Below are positions 8,048 to 16,584 of a DNA stretch of 34,500 bases, in pieces (positions within the stretch are counted from its first letter, which is position 1; every line of letters starts with the position of its first letter). The notes beneath the pieces are model-generated. The model did no database searches. It saw only the letters and a list, made by a program, of their open reading frames with translations, and had not been told where the DNA came from. The position numbers and the translations under genes are program-made. The stretch comes from an uncultured Erysipelotrichaceae bacterium (GTDB taxonomy: Bacteria; Bacillota_I; Bacilli_A; RF39; UBA660), in contig CAOJNP010000010.1 of NCBI GenBank assembly GCA_948439995.1, positions 1-34,500 of the forward strand, read 5' to 3'.

Positions 8048-9670
8048 ATGAAAAAAGTATTAATTAATATTGAAAATAATAATTTACAAATCTCTTTCAA
8101 AAATCACACCAAAATGCGAGAAGACCTAATCAACACCAACATTTTAAGTAACAGTGAACTTTTATTTGGAGTGGATTACCTTCATAACAATGAGAAAATC
8201 GTTTCTATTTTTTTAAAAGAACTTTGCGAAATAAAAAAGCTTACTTGCATAACCTTTGATAATAACGAACTAGCCTTGATTTTGTTACCTTTATTAAAAA
8301 ATAATAATATGATCAAAGAAGTTTATATTAAAAGTGACGAAACTCTTACCTATGCCATCTGTGAAAAATTAATGGAATCAAAATACATTGAATCTATCAA
8401 TTGTTATAATATTCCTGCATTTTTAATTGAAATGCTAGATCAAGATTATATAAAAGTAGAAACAAGAAGTGAATTTTTTTATATAAGTAATTTCATGCAA
8501 GAAAATGGATTAGTACAATATTCAAAAATGTATTATAAAACGACCGTGAGAATAAAAATACCTCTAACGGAAGAAGATAAAAGTGATTTTACAACATTTA
8601 CGAAAATTAATCGCTATTTAAAAAACATCAAAATAGAAAACTTCTCAAATAAAGATATTGAATTTATATTAAAAACAGTAAAAGAAAACCATTTGAAAAA
8701 TGTAACAATTCATATTCCAGGAAACAATATTAAAGAAAAACAAATAGAATTTTTAAAAAATGAAAATAAAAAATGGAATAAATTTCATTTAAAATGTAAA
8801 TTATCGTATTCCGATGATTATTTAAAAGAAAATATTTTTAAACAAATGATATTAAATACAATTAAGATTTGTGGATTAATTATTATTATTCTAGTCGGTT
8901 CGGTAATTGCTTTTGTAGGAACTAGAAATTATTTTTCCATGAAAAAAGTAGATTTAATTCAAGAAAATGTGCAAAATACGATTCATAAAGCAACTCAAAC
9001 AGGAGAATTAGAAATTATACCAGATAATGATTATATTATTAAAAATAATTACATCGCATCTTTATTATCTATTAATGAAGATGTAGTTGGTTGGTTAAAA
9101 GTAAATAATACTAATGTAGATTATCCAGTTGTAAAAGGCCCTGATAATGAATTTTATTTAAATAAAAATTTATATAAAGAAAAAGATGAAAATGGTTGGA
9201 TTTATATGGATTATCGAAATAGCGATAAAGAATTAAAACAAAATACCATTATTTATGGCCATAATATGTATTATAGTGGTGTCATGTTTGGTACCCTTAG
9301 TAAAGCATCTTATAAAAGTTGGTATACCAAAGAAGAAAATTTAACCATTTCTTTTAATACCATGTATGAAACGATGGATTGGCAAATATTCTCTATTTAT
9401 CATGTCAATAAAACCAATGATTATCTTGTCACCGATTTTGCCAATGAAACAGACTTTTTTAATTATATTACCATGGTGAAAAAAAGAAGCTTTCGCGACT
9501 TTGGAGTTGAGATCAAAGAAACGGATAAAATTTTAACATTGTCCACTTGTACTGGTGATAATGAAAGATTAGTAATTCATGCTAAGAAAAAAGAAACAGA
9601 AGAAGTTATCGATGAAATAAAAGAAAACAATGAGAATTTAGAACAAACAAAAGAAGAAAATCCAATTTAA
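8048..9670 (+). CDS. srtB: Class B sortase with large N-terminal extra domain
   Basis: This membrane transpeptidase should cleave NPQTG-type signals and join the protein to the cell wall. The sortase domain occupies about residues 335-515. It has WLKVNNTNVDYPVV, the catalytic His405 in IIYGHNM, Cys501 in LTLSTCTGD and Arg507 in ERLVIHA. One membrane helix lies at about 272-291. Before it are about 270 residues with no signal peptide, predicted cytoplasmic, which I do not recognise. They alternate short hydrophobic strands and charged helices and could be a repeat-type scaffold. Class B sortases are usually about 250 residues, so this protein is twice the normal length. A charged Glu/Lys/Asn tail follows the catalytic domain. 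The divergent NPQTG gene is the obvious partner. Its stop overlaps the stop of the opposing glycosyltransferase gene. Confidence 0.9.
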   Translation: MKKVLINIENNNLQISFKNHTKMREDLINTNILSNSELLFGVDYLHNNEKIVSIFLKELCEIKKLTCITFDNNELALILLPLLKNNNMIKEVYIKSDETLTYAICEKLMESKYIESINCYNIPAFLIEMLDQDYIKVETRSEFFYISNFMQENGLVQYSKMYYKTTVRIKIPLTEEDKSDFTTFTKINRYLKNIKIENFSNKDIEFILKTVKENHLKNVTIHIPGNNIKEKQIEFLKNENKKWNKFHLKCKLSYSDDYLKENIFKQMILNTIKICGLIIIILVGSVIAFVGTRNYFSMKKVDLIQENVQNTIHKATQTGELEIIPDNDYIIKNNYIASLLSINEDVVGWLKVNNTNVDYPVVKGPDNEFYLNKNLYKEKDENGWIYMDYRNSDKELKQNTIIYGHNMYYSGVMFGTLSKASYKSWYTKEENLTISFNTMYETMDWQIFSIYHVNKTNDYLVTDFANETDFFNYITMVKKRSFRDFGVEIKETDKILTLSTCTGDNERLVIHAKKKETEEVIDEIKENNENLEQTKEENPI

Positions 9671-10767
9671 GATTTTCTTTTTTTCTCATGCTCTTCAATA
9701 TAAAGTAAATTTTGTTTGATTCGATCATCTTTTGGATTCATTTTATTCGCTTGTTTGACATATAAATAAGACTCTTCATAGTACCCTAATTCAAACGAAA
9801 CAAGACTTAACAAATCATAAATATGTTCATTCCACGCAAATACTTCATTAATATAACTATCACTTTTTTCTTTAATACTTAACGCTTTTTTTAAAAGCTC
9901 ATAGCTTTCTAAAAAACGATGTTGTTCATAATAAAGTTCTGCTAGTTCCAAATAACCTTCTCGTAAATAAGGTGCTTCTGATATTGCTTTTTGATACCAC
10001 ATTTCACATTCTTGAAAATACATTTTAGCATAATAACTTCTAGCTATAAAACGCATCGAAGCACATCTTTCATCTTTCCAAGTAGCACGATTTAAATTCA
10101 AATGGTTATGAAGAGTCCTAATACAATCATCCCATTTTTGATAAAACATATATTCTCTACCTAAATAATGCATATTTCGATCATCTTCTGGATCTTCTTC
10201 CACACTCATTTCTAAAAGTGGCAAATAAGAGCCTCTGGATTTTGTTTCATCAGGATGATGATCTACTACAATTTCATTCGTAATCATTTCTTTTTCTTGA
10301 AAACCTTCTTCACAGATTAAAACTTCATGAACAGGATGCTTCCAAGTATAACCATATCGTGAATGAATTTTATTAATATGAAAAGTAGTAGCAGGATTAC
10401 CAAACTCATCAAAACTCCAATGATATAAATATTTTAAACGTGTTAAATGATTTTTCTGCCATAATTCTTCTAGTTTTTTACGCCAACCTTTTTGAAACAC
10501 TTCATCCAAATCAGCACAAATACAAATATCTGCATCGCTAGGAACCATTTCTAAAGATAAATTTCTTGCAACATCAAATCGCCATGGTTTTATTTCTTTC
10601 GTGGTGACATGAACTTGATTCTTTTTTAATAAAGAAACGGTATCATCACTAGAACCCGTATCTAAAACATATATTTCATCTGCTTCTTTCATTGCTTCTA
10701 CAAAACGATTTACAAATTTACTTTCATTTTTCGAAATAGCATAAACACAAACTTTTAACTTTTTCAT
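9667..10767 (-). CDS. Family 2 glycosyltransferase with TPR-like C-terminus
   Basis: This is a GT-A fold sugar transferase. The N-terminal 200 residues carry the family 2 signature: KVCVYAISKNES at the start, the nucleotide-binding loop LDTGSSDDT near residues 36-44, and a DxD-type ICADLDEVF near 83-91 for metal and sugar-nucleotide binding. From about residue 205 to the end, helical pairs with Tyr/Leu/Glu patterns (YLELAELYYEQ, YEESYLYVKQANKMNPKDD) look like tetratricopeptide repeats. This architecture occurs in Bacillota enzymes that glycosylate peptides or proteins (the SunS-like group). No membrane helix is seen, so it is cytoplasmic. The acceptor is unknown. It converges on the sortase gene with stop codons sharing TTAA. 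Confidence 0.85.
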   Translation of the reverse strand: MKKLKVCVYAISKNESKFVNRFVEAMKEADEIYVLDTGSSDDTVSLLKKNQVHVTTKEIKPWRFDVARNLSLEMVPSDADICICADLDEVFQKGWRKKLEELWQKNHLTRLKYLYHWSFDEFGNPATTFHINKIHSRYGYTWKHPVHEVLICEEGFQEKEMITNEIVVDHHPDETKSRGSYLPLLEMSVEEDPEDDRNMHYLGREYMFYQKWDDCIRTLHNHLNLNRATWKDERCASMRFIARSYYAKMYFQECEMWYQKAISEAPYLREGYLELAELYYEQHRFLESYELLKKALSIKEKSDSYINEVFAWNEHIYDLLSLVSFELGYYEESYLYVKQANKMNPKDDRIKQNLLYIEEHEKKRKS

Positions 10768-10832
10768 GAATACCTCCTTCTCTATTTTATGAAAATGATA
10801 TAAATTGGAATAGAAAAGAATCCCAAAAAAAA

Positions 10833-10853
10833 AATTCTAGTTAAACTAGAATT
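10833..10853 (-). terminator. Rho-independent terminator of the Asn-rich membrane protein gene
   Basis: On the minus strand AATTCTAGTT pairs with AACTAGAATT around a two-base loop and is followed by about eight more T. It starts directly after the stop at 10854. Confidence 0.75.
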
Positions 10854-12545
10854 CTATCGATTTTTACATGTAAATCCTTGTTCTGATTGAAATTGTTTGA
10901 AATCCATATAATCTGTTGGAACAGATGAAACATTAAACTCTGTAGGTAAATCTTCTAAAATTTCTGTAATCGTGATGATATATTCTTGATCATCAAAAGA
11001 AACTTTTTGATTTTCATTTGTTTCATATTTGGATTTGGCATTCAAATAATCTTCTTCTACATCAAAAATATACTCTGATTTTTTTTCTGAAGTAACTAAT
11101 TCATCAAGATTATTTATTCCATAAGAATAAGTAACGTCCACATTTGCATGTAATTCTTCATCTGGTGTTGTAGCCTTTGTACAATACATATTTTTTACAG
11201 GGGCATTTAAATTCACAATTAATGTTAGTTCTACAATTTTTTGATTATCATAATCATCAGACACAACTAAATTTAATTTATGTTCCCCTTCTGAAGCAAC
11301 AAGAGTATCTAAATTAATAGAAGAATCCTCTAATTCATAAGAACAATTGGATACATCACTACAAGAAACAACAAAATCATCTAATGTTATTTTAACTCCA
11401 GGAAGCACTTTTAATTCTTTTACCACAATATTCGGAGCACTAGTATCTTTTATAATAACTTCTCCAGAACGAGTAGTACTTCCACAGGTGATTTGATATT
11501 GATAAGATCCAATTTGATTTGTGTCAACTTCAGAGACATCTATTTTACAAGAAGAAATATCAAACCCCTGTATCTTAGCATAATCATTTACATTATCAGA
11601 TAACTCTTTTCCTAATTCCATTACTAGTTCTTCTTTTGGAGTAATTGAACCAGAAGCCTTTTTATTGCCAGCAAGATTTAAAATAAAATAGATTCCCGCT
11701 CCAATAAGAGATATTAAAACGATAGCTATAATCAATATAGTTGTTTTAGATAAACCTTTTTTCTCTTTCTTATTAGAATCATTTGGTACAGAAAAATTAT
11801 TCATACTAGGAGGAGTTGGTACAGTTTGAATAATATGATTATTGCCAACATTATTCATATTTTCAGTAATATTCACTCCAGCAAAAAAATTAGAATTTGC
11901 ATTTTGATTATTAAAATTTTCCACATTGGGATTCATAGCACCAGGATTGGTTTCTTCAGATTGATTTAAAAATGGATTATCCATAACTGGGGTATTAAAA
12001 TTCATTTGTGGTGGAACAGAATGATTATTTTGTAAGTTTTCAACACCTTGTATAGAATTCATAAACGGATTGGAATTCATCTGATCTTCAGAAGAAAAAT
12101 TAGAATTCACAATCGAATTATTTCCTTCATTTTGAGGACGATTCATGTCGGAATCAGAATTAAAATCCATTCGATTAGAACTTTGAAAATTTGGACTTGT
12201 AGCATTCATTTGTGATGGATTCACTAAAAAAGGATTATCATTTTCTTGATTCATAGAAGAATCTTGAGAATGAAAAGGATTAGAAAAATCCAAATTCTCT
12301 TTATTGTCTAATTCTGTTGTAAGAAGAGAATCAATATTTTGATTTTGAGTTACTGAATCCATCACTTGATTATTAGTGTCTACAGTTGTCATTTCGGTGG
12401 AATTTAAATTTCCTAAACTCATCTCTTGTAAATTATCATTTACTGTAGAACTAGGTTCATTTTCACTTCCTAAATTAGGAGTTACTCCATTTTGATTTTG
12501 CAGTTCGTTATTTCCCCCATTTAAGCTTGTATCATTATTCTTCAT
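10854..12545 (-). CDS. Single-pass membrane protein with Asn-rich cytoplasmic region
   Basis: I do not recognise this protein. Residues 1-258 form a low-complexity segment rich in Asn, Ser, Gln, Met and Pro with no signal peptide, containing four NPF motifs (near 89, 104, 159 and 190). A basic stretch KKEKKGLSK precedes one membrane helix at about 268-292. The remaining 270 residues should be outside the cell. They contain two beta-rich parts: an Ig/cadherin-like or DUF5011-like segment (about 370-450, with LVVSDDYDNQKIVELTLIV) and a C-terminal domain with two Cys. The gene stands alone with a good terminator. Similar NPF motifs occur in the VirD4 tail at 18933-21164. The Asn-rich part could be a disordered interaction region. 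Confidence 0.8.
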   Translation of the reverse strand: MKNNDTSLNGGNNELQNQNGVTPNLGSENEPSSTVNDNLQEMSLGNLNSTEMTTVDTNNQVMDSVTQNQNIDSLLTTELDNKENLDFSNPFHSQDSSMNQENDNPFLVNPSQMNATSPNFQSSNRMDFNSDSDMNRPQNEGNNSIVNSNFSSEDQMNSNPFMNSIQGVENLQNNHSVPPQMNFNTPVMDNPFLNQSEETNPGAMNPNVENFNNQNANSNFFAGVNITENMNNVGNNHIIQTVPTPPSMNNFSVPNDSNKKEKKGLSKTTILIIAIVLISLIGAGIYFILNLAGNKKASGSITPKEELVMELGKELSDNVNDYAKIQGFDISSCKIDVSEVDTNQIGSYQYQITCGSTTRSGEVIIKDTSAPNIVVKELKVLPGVKITLDDFVVSCSDVSNCSYELEDSSINLDTLVASEGEHKLNLVVSDDYDNQKIVELTLIVNLNAPVKNMYCTKATTPDEELHANVDVTYSYGINNLDELVTSEKKSEYIFDVEEDYLNAKSKYETNENQKVSFDDQEYIITITEILEDLPTEFNVSSVPTDYMDFKQFQSEQGFTCKNR

Positions 12546-12610
12546 AATTCTACCCCTTTACTATAAAACATTATAACGAGAACTAAAAAAAAAGGCAAGA
12601 TAAAAAAGAA

Positions 12611-12628
12611 AAAAGCTTGACAGCTTTT
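12611..12628 (-). terminator. Rho-independent terminator of the glucosaminidase gene
   Basis: On the minus strand AAAAGCT pairs with AGCTTTT around GTCA and runs into further T residues. The hairpin lies 2 bases after the stop at 12631. Confidence 0.7.
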
Positions 12629-12630
12629 CT

Positions 12631-13296
12631 CTAATTTGCTTTTATTTTTAAAATATAATTATTTACTTTTGTAGCCCAAGTATTACTTTCCGCATATTTT
12701 TTTCCAATTTGTTCTACACTCGTAAGTCCTTTTTGATAATAATTAATAGACAAGTTTTCAATAAAAGCTCTAAGCCCCTCTTCTGGTGTTGCAAAACTTT
12801 GATAAGATCTGCCACCACAACCAGGACCACCTTTCATTCCCCCAAAATTATTACATTGACTCGCTAAAGCACTACATTTTCCAGAATAACATCCTGTTTC
12901 TAAGAAAACAATTGCCAATGCAATATATGGATCTACTTGATAATCGATAGCTAAAGAGGCAAATATTTGCCCATAGCCTACTAAAGTAGATTTTAAACTA
13001 CGTTCTAACTTCTCCCCTAACTCTTCCAAAGTAAGACCATCATAAACAACTTCTGAGACTACTTCATAAGCCAAAGGAACTTCTAATAGTTTTTGAGTTT
13101 CTGACCCTTCGTGTTTGTCTTCTTCCAAAGTTTCCACTAATTGATTAGAATTAGCTCGCAAATAGCTGCCCATATTATTTACTTCATTATGAAACTCTAA
13201 TTGCAAATACCCTCGAAAACAAGTAACGATTCCAAACACAAAGACTACTACGATTATGGCCCTACTAAGAGCCTTAACCGACGGTAATTTTTTCAT
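12631..13296 (-). CDS. Membrane-anchored glucosaminidase (GH73-like)
   Basis: This is a probable peptidoglycan hydrolase that cleaves glycan strands. The 221 residues begin with a basic tail and one membrane helix (about 12-30), then an acidic linker to about residue 100. The catalytic domain spans about 108-221. It has VDPYIALAIVFLETGC with Glu133 as the likely catalytic acid, then CNNFGGMKGGPGCGG and FATPEEGLRAFIENL, the order seen in GH73 and related lysozyme-like domains. The four Cys between 135 and 160 are unusual and may pair outside the cell. The gene has an extended -10 promoter with TTGACT upstream and its own terminator. A related domain is embedded in the large hydrolase at 22711-24888. 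Role in growth, spore release or transfer is unknown. Confidence 0.82.
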   Translation of the reverse strand: MKKLPSVKALSRAIIVVVFVFGIVTCFRGYLQLEFHNEVNNMGSYLRANSNQLVETLEEDKHEGSETQKLLEVPLAYEVVSEVVYDGLTLEELGEKLERSLKSTLVGYGQIFASLAIDYQVDPYIALAIVFLETGCYSGKCSALASQCNNFGGMKGGPGCGGRSYQSFATPEEGLRAFIENLSINYYQKGLTSVEQIGKKYAESNTWATKVNNYILKIKAN

Positions 13297-13331
13297 TTTC
13301 TCTCTACCTCATTTTTTGCGGAAACAATAAA

Positions 13332-13360
13332 ATACTAACATATTTAAAAAGCGGAGTCAA
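13332..13360 (-). promoter_or_regulatory. Promoter of the glucosaminidase gene
   Basis: On the minus strand TTGACT (13355-13360) is separated by about 17 bases from TAGTAT (13332-13337), which also has an upstream TG. It lies 35 bases before the gene start, which follows GAGGTAGAG. This is the best vegetative-type promoter in the window with both boxes. Confidence 0.65.
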
Positions 13361-13399
13361 TTTGACAAATTTAAAAAACTTGTTCCACCCTTTATTTTA

Positions 13400-13423
13400 G
13401 GGAAAAAATGATATTTTCTTCCC
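13400..13423 (-). terminator. Possible terminator after spmB
   Basis: GGGAA and TTCCC arms on the minus strand extend through an A/T stem of about nine pairs with one wobble. The following bases are AT-rich but not a clean T run, so termination is uncertain. The hairpin lies about 40 bases after the spmB stop. Confidence 0.4.
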
Positions 13424-13460
13424 TACTATAATTTATGAATGAAATCAAAATATATGACAC

Positions 13461-13982
13461 TCATCCAAAAAAGATCGAAACAATGACAAAACTAGCCAAG
13501 ATTCCCATTAAATCTGCAAATAAGCCAACACCCAAAGCATGTCCTGTTTTTGTAACCTTAATGCTTCCAAAATAAAGAGCCAATACATAAATAGTAGTAT
13601 CAGTACAACCTTGTAAAGTAGAAGCAAGTCTGCCTACAAAAGAATCTGGTCCATAAATCATTAAAATATTATTTAAAATAGCCAAAGAAGCAGTTCCACT
13701 AATGGGTCTAACAAATGCCATAGGTAAAATTTCGATGGGAATATGAATGGTTTGAAAAAGAGGATGCAAAAAACGAAAAAAATAATTAATAAAATCACTA
13801 TTTAAAAATAAGTTCGTTGCAAATACCATAGCAATAATAGAAGGCGCAATATGAAAAGTCATTACAAGTCCTTCTTTTGCACCGATCAAAAAAGATTCAT
13901 ATAAATTTACTTTTTTACGAAATCCATAAAGTGTGATTCCTAAAACAACGATGGGAATAATGATTTTTGACAATAAATTCAT
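13461..13982 (-). CDS. spmB: Spore maturation protein B
   Basis: SpmB is an integral membrane protein of sporulating Bacillota that acts with SpmA in the dehydration of the spore core. The 173 residues match the family length. They contain the nucleoside-recognition (gate) type fold, seen as KEGLVMTFHIAPSIIAMVFA and RPISGTASLAILNNIL, followed by GCTDTTIYVLALYFGS and a final hydrophobic segment. Its start codon overlaps the stop of spmA by four bases (ATGA), so translation is probably coupled. The gene is last in dacB-spmA-spmB, the same order as in Bacillus subtilis. Presence of this operon argues that the organism makes, or recently made, endospores. Confidence 0.95.
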   Translation of the reverse strand: MNLLSKIIIPIVVLGITLYGFRKKVNLYESFLIGAKEGLVMTFHIAPSIIAMVFATNLFLNSDFINYFFRFLHPLFQTIHIPIEILPMAFVRPISGTASLAILNNILMIYGPDSFVGRLASTLQGCTDTTIYVLALYFGSIKVTKTGHALGVGLFADLMGILASFVIVSIFFG

Positions 13983-14560
13983 CTTTGTTTTTTCCTCCTT
14001 AAAAGATAATCAAGAAGTAATCCAAAAAAACTAGAACAAAATGTTGCTAAAATAGATGTAATAATAATTTCAGAAGGATTGGCACTTACATGACTCATAC
14101 GAAGAGCCAAAACAGTAGTAGGAATAATCGTTACTCCTCCTGTATTCAAAATCAAAAAAGTAACCATTGCTTCTGTAGCAGTATCTTTTTTGGGATTCTT
14201 TTTTTGTAATTCTTCCATTGCTTTTAATCCAAATGGAGTCGCTGCAGAACCCAAACCCAAAGCATTAGCAGCAATATTAGAAGCAATGTAGCCTAGAGCT
14301 TTATCGTCTCGATGTAAACTAGGAAATAACTTATGTAAAACTGGTAATACTAATTTTGAAAACTTTTGTAAAATCCCAGCATCTTCAGCAATTTTCATCA
14401 CCCCAGTCCATAATACAAGAAGAGGCATCATTTCTAAAATCAGATTAATCCCTGCTCCAGCACCTTCTAGCATTTGATTATTTAGAGATTCCATTTGTCC
14501 TGTAAAAAAAGAAAAGCAAACTCCTATTACAATAAAACATCCCCAAATAACATTTACCAT
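13979..14560 (-). CDS. spmA: Spore maturation protein A
   Basis: SpmA is the membrane partner of SpmB in spore maturation. I place the start at the ATG at 14560, eight bases after GGTGG, rather than the upstream GTG at 14572. This gives 193 residues, usual for the family. Visible family features are MMPLLVLWTGVMKIAEDAG, then NIAANALGLGSAATPFGLKAMEELQ and LNTGGVTIIPTTVLALR. There are about four to five membrane segments and a basic tail RRKKQR. It overlaps the end of dacB by seven bases, and its ribosome site lies inside the dacB coding sequence, so the three genes form one tightly coupled operon. Product assignment is firm. Confidence 0.95.
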   Translation of the reverse strand: MVNVIWGCFIVIGVCFSFFTGQMESLNNQMLEGAGAGINLILEMMPLLVLWTGVMKIAEDAGILQKFSKLVLPVLHKLFPSLHRDDKALGYIASNIAANALGLGSAATPFGLKAMEELQKKNPKKDTATEAMVTFLILNTGGVTIIPTTVLALRMSHVSANPSEIIITSILATFCSSFFGLLLDYLLRRKKQR

Positions 14561-15636
14561 CTTTTTAACCACCCAAAAATTTTAGCAAAAAAACCATGTT
14601 TTTCTTTGACACTTTTTTCTACATAAATTCTTACTTGTATCAAATCATTATCATTCAGTAAAATATGGGCTACACCCACTTGATCTCCAGAAGAATAATT
14701 TTCTAAATCAAACATTTCATAATTAATTTGAATTTGATCTTTTTCTTCTTTGGAACATAAAATATCAACATCTTTTTCGATATACAAAGTCTCATTTTGA
14801 TAATTCTTTAAATCAGGAACAGAAAACTCGTCTTTTTTTAAGACATTCACCAATTCCATTTTAGAAAATAATACTTCATATAAGTTTTTATGATCTTGAA
14901 AATCATTTCCGTCATTTAATGTCACGATTGCAATTTTCCTCCCACTATTTAATGCTGAAGAAACTAACGTTCTTCTTGCTTTTTCAGTAAAACCCGTCTT
15001 ACCTCCTATCGTAAACTCATAGGTTTGTAATAATTTGTTTTTATTTGTCCAATGATATGTTTTTTTATCACTTTTTCCTACATAATTCTTAGTACCTGTA
15101 ATGGTTTTAAAATCTTCGTTTTTCATGGCATAACTCATAAGTAGTGCCATATCATAAGCAGTCGATGTATTTCCTTTTCCATCACTCTCTTCTAGTCCAT
15201 GAGAATTATAAAAGATCGTGTGACTCATTCCAATTTGATATGCTTTTTCATTCATTAAATTTGCAAATCCTTCCATACTACCACCAACAGCATTCGCAAT
15301 CACAATCGCCGCATCATTTCCACTACGAAGCATAAGACCATATAATAAATCTCGCAAACTCATTGTTTCTCCAACTTCAATATATATTCCACTTCCATAT
15401 GCCTTTAAGACTCGTTCGTCAACTGTAATCAAAGTATCTAAATTCATTTGTTCAATTGCAATAATGGTTGTCATAATCTTTGTTGTGCTAGCAATTAATT
15501 TTTCTTCATAAGCATTTTGTTCATATAATACTCGCTTAGAGTCCATATCCATTGCAATCATACTTTCTGCACTATATGCTTTAACAATAAGTGGTAAAAA
15601 AAAGAAAGCAAGGAAAAAAAGAAAAAATCGTTTCAT
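14554..15636 (-). CDS. dacB: D-alanyl-D-alanine carboxypeptidase, DacB type
   Basis: This penicillin-binding protein removes the terminal D-Ala from peptidoglycan stems. Next to spmA and spmB it is expected to trim the spore cortex. I start it at the ATG at 15636, preceded by AGGTGG, not the TTG at 15672 that lies in the terminator of the previous gene. The protein has a signal peptide (about 1-20), the SxxK motif STTK at Ser50-Lys53, SGN at 105-107 and KTG at 213-215. A beta-rich C-terminal domain and an amphipathic end, HGFFAKIFGWLKRW, suggest membrane attachment. The mature domain order is that of peptidase family S11. No obvious promoter lies in the 30 bases between the preceding terminator and the ribosome site, so read-through or a promoter in the upstream gene is likely. 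Confidence 0.93.
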   Translation of the reverse strand: MKRFFLFFLAFFFLPLIVKAYSAESMIAMDMDSKRVLYEQNAYEEKLIASTTKIMTTIIAIEQMNLDTLITVDERVLKAYGSGIYIEVGETMSLRDLLYGLMLRSGNDAAIVIANAVGGSMEGFANLMNEKAYQIGMSHTIFYNSHGLEESDGKGNTSTAYDMALLMSYAMKNEDFKTITGTKNYVGKSDKKTYHWTNKNKLLQTYEFTIGGKTGFTEKARRTLVSSALNSGRKIAIVTLNDGNDFQDHKNLYEVLFSKMELVNVLKKDEFSVPDLKNYQNETLYIEKDVDILCSKEEKDQIQINYEMFDLENYSSGDQVGVAHILLNDNDLIQVRIYVEKSVKEKHGFFAKIFGWLKRW

Positions 15637-15664
15637 CAAACCACCTAAAAAAATATATGAAAAA

Positions 15665-15683
15665 AAGGACAAAATAAGTCCTT
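15665..15683 (-). terminator. Rho-independent terminator overlapping the upstream stop codon
   Basis: On the minus strand AAGGAC pairs with GTCCTT around TTATTTT, then five or more T. The left arm includes two bases of the TAA stop of the frameshifted gene. It lies only about 30 bases before the dacB start. Confidence 0.8.
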
Positions 15684-16519
15684 AAACTTGATGATAAGAA
15701 AGTCGAATAAAATAAGATATCTTTTCTAATGTTTCATAATCAATACTTTGTAAAGAACTTTGCATTTCTTGATACATGGTTGTAAAGTCATTTTCATCCT
15801 GTCCAAACCATTCATAATATAAATATTTTAATTTATTCAGATTCTGTTCTTTTTTTATAGTTGACAACTCAATTTGAATCATTTGACTCAATTTTTCTTT
15901 TTGACGTAATTCATGAGTTAAATTTCTTTTTTCCAAACATTCATAAGAAAGAGTACGTTCTTTTAATGTATACATAAATTCATTGATGTTATTATCATCG
16001 GAAATTAATACAGAACTAAGAGCAATTACCTTACCCTCTTCATTTAATAAAACTGCTAAAGAGTTTTTTGCATCACTGATTAAAAATGCATATTCAAGTG
16101 ACTCATCCTGATTTTTAACAATCGTTTTATGGGCAATTTCGGAAACAAAAGAAGAATCTAATTTTACTTGATAAAGTAAAAAATCTTTCATCGTCTCAAA
16201 ATCTATTCGAAACAAAGGTATTTTTTTGACATAAGTCAAAAAATCTGACTTTTCCCATTCATAAAAATGCCAGAGATGATCCAAATCAAAATTTAGTACG
16301 AGATCGTAATAATAATTCACAAATAACTGCCCCTTTCCAAGAAATAATAATAATGAAGATGCCAAAAAAGAATAGCAAACATTCTCCTCTACTAATAATA
16401 AAATGAACGAAATTTGAAAAACTATACTCTAGTGTTAATAAATTAAGATATAAAATGAAAAACATAAGTCCAACACTAGAACAAAGTATCCCAAGAATTA
16501 ATAATATAATACGTAACAT
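15682..16519 (-). pseudogene. Two-helix membrane protein gene with frameshift at a G run
   Basis: I do not recognise the family. The gene starts at the ATG at 16519 behind a strong GGTGGTGAA. The first frame encodes two membrane helices (about residues 4-27 and 47-62) and stops at 16286. A second frame, open to 15682, has no ribosome site and only a TTG to start. At the GGGG run (16330-16333) skipping one G joins ISWKG to QLFVNYYYDLVLNFDLDHLW, giving one continuous protein of about 278 residues with a roughly 215-residue charged, largely helical cytoplasmic part. A single extra G by mutation or sequencing error, or programmed +1 frameshifting, would explain it. The soluble part includes AYAFL-like and GKVIALSS strands that might form a small PAS- or roadblock-like sensor fold, but this is speculation. 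Confidence 0.65.
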
Positions 16520-16558
16520 TTCACCACCATTAAATTCTATTTCTTAAACTGAAAATTT

Positions 16559-16568
16559 ATTATATAAT
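16559..16568. promoter_or_regulatory. Overlapping divergent -10 boxes between the frameshifted gene and uppP
   Basis: A TATAAT on the minus strand (16559-16564) and one on the plus strand (16563-16568) share bases in the 65-base gap. The minus-strand box is well placed, about 40 bases before its start. The plus-strand box would leave uppP almost no leader, so its real promoter may be elsewhere. Confidence 0.35.
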
Positions 16569-16584
16569 ATAATAAGGTGATAAA

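Noticed and set aside
15637-15672. TTG at 15672 as the dacB start
   Set aside because: It lies in the terminator hairpin of the preceding gene and would put an extra hydrophobic stretch before the signal peptide. The ATG at 15636 has AGGTGG.
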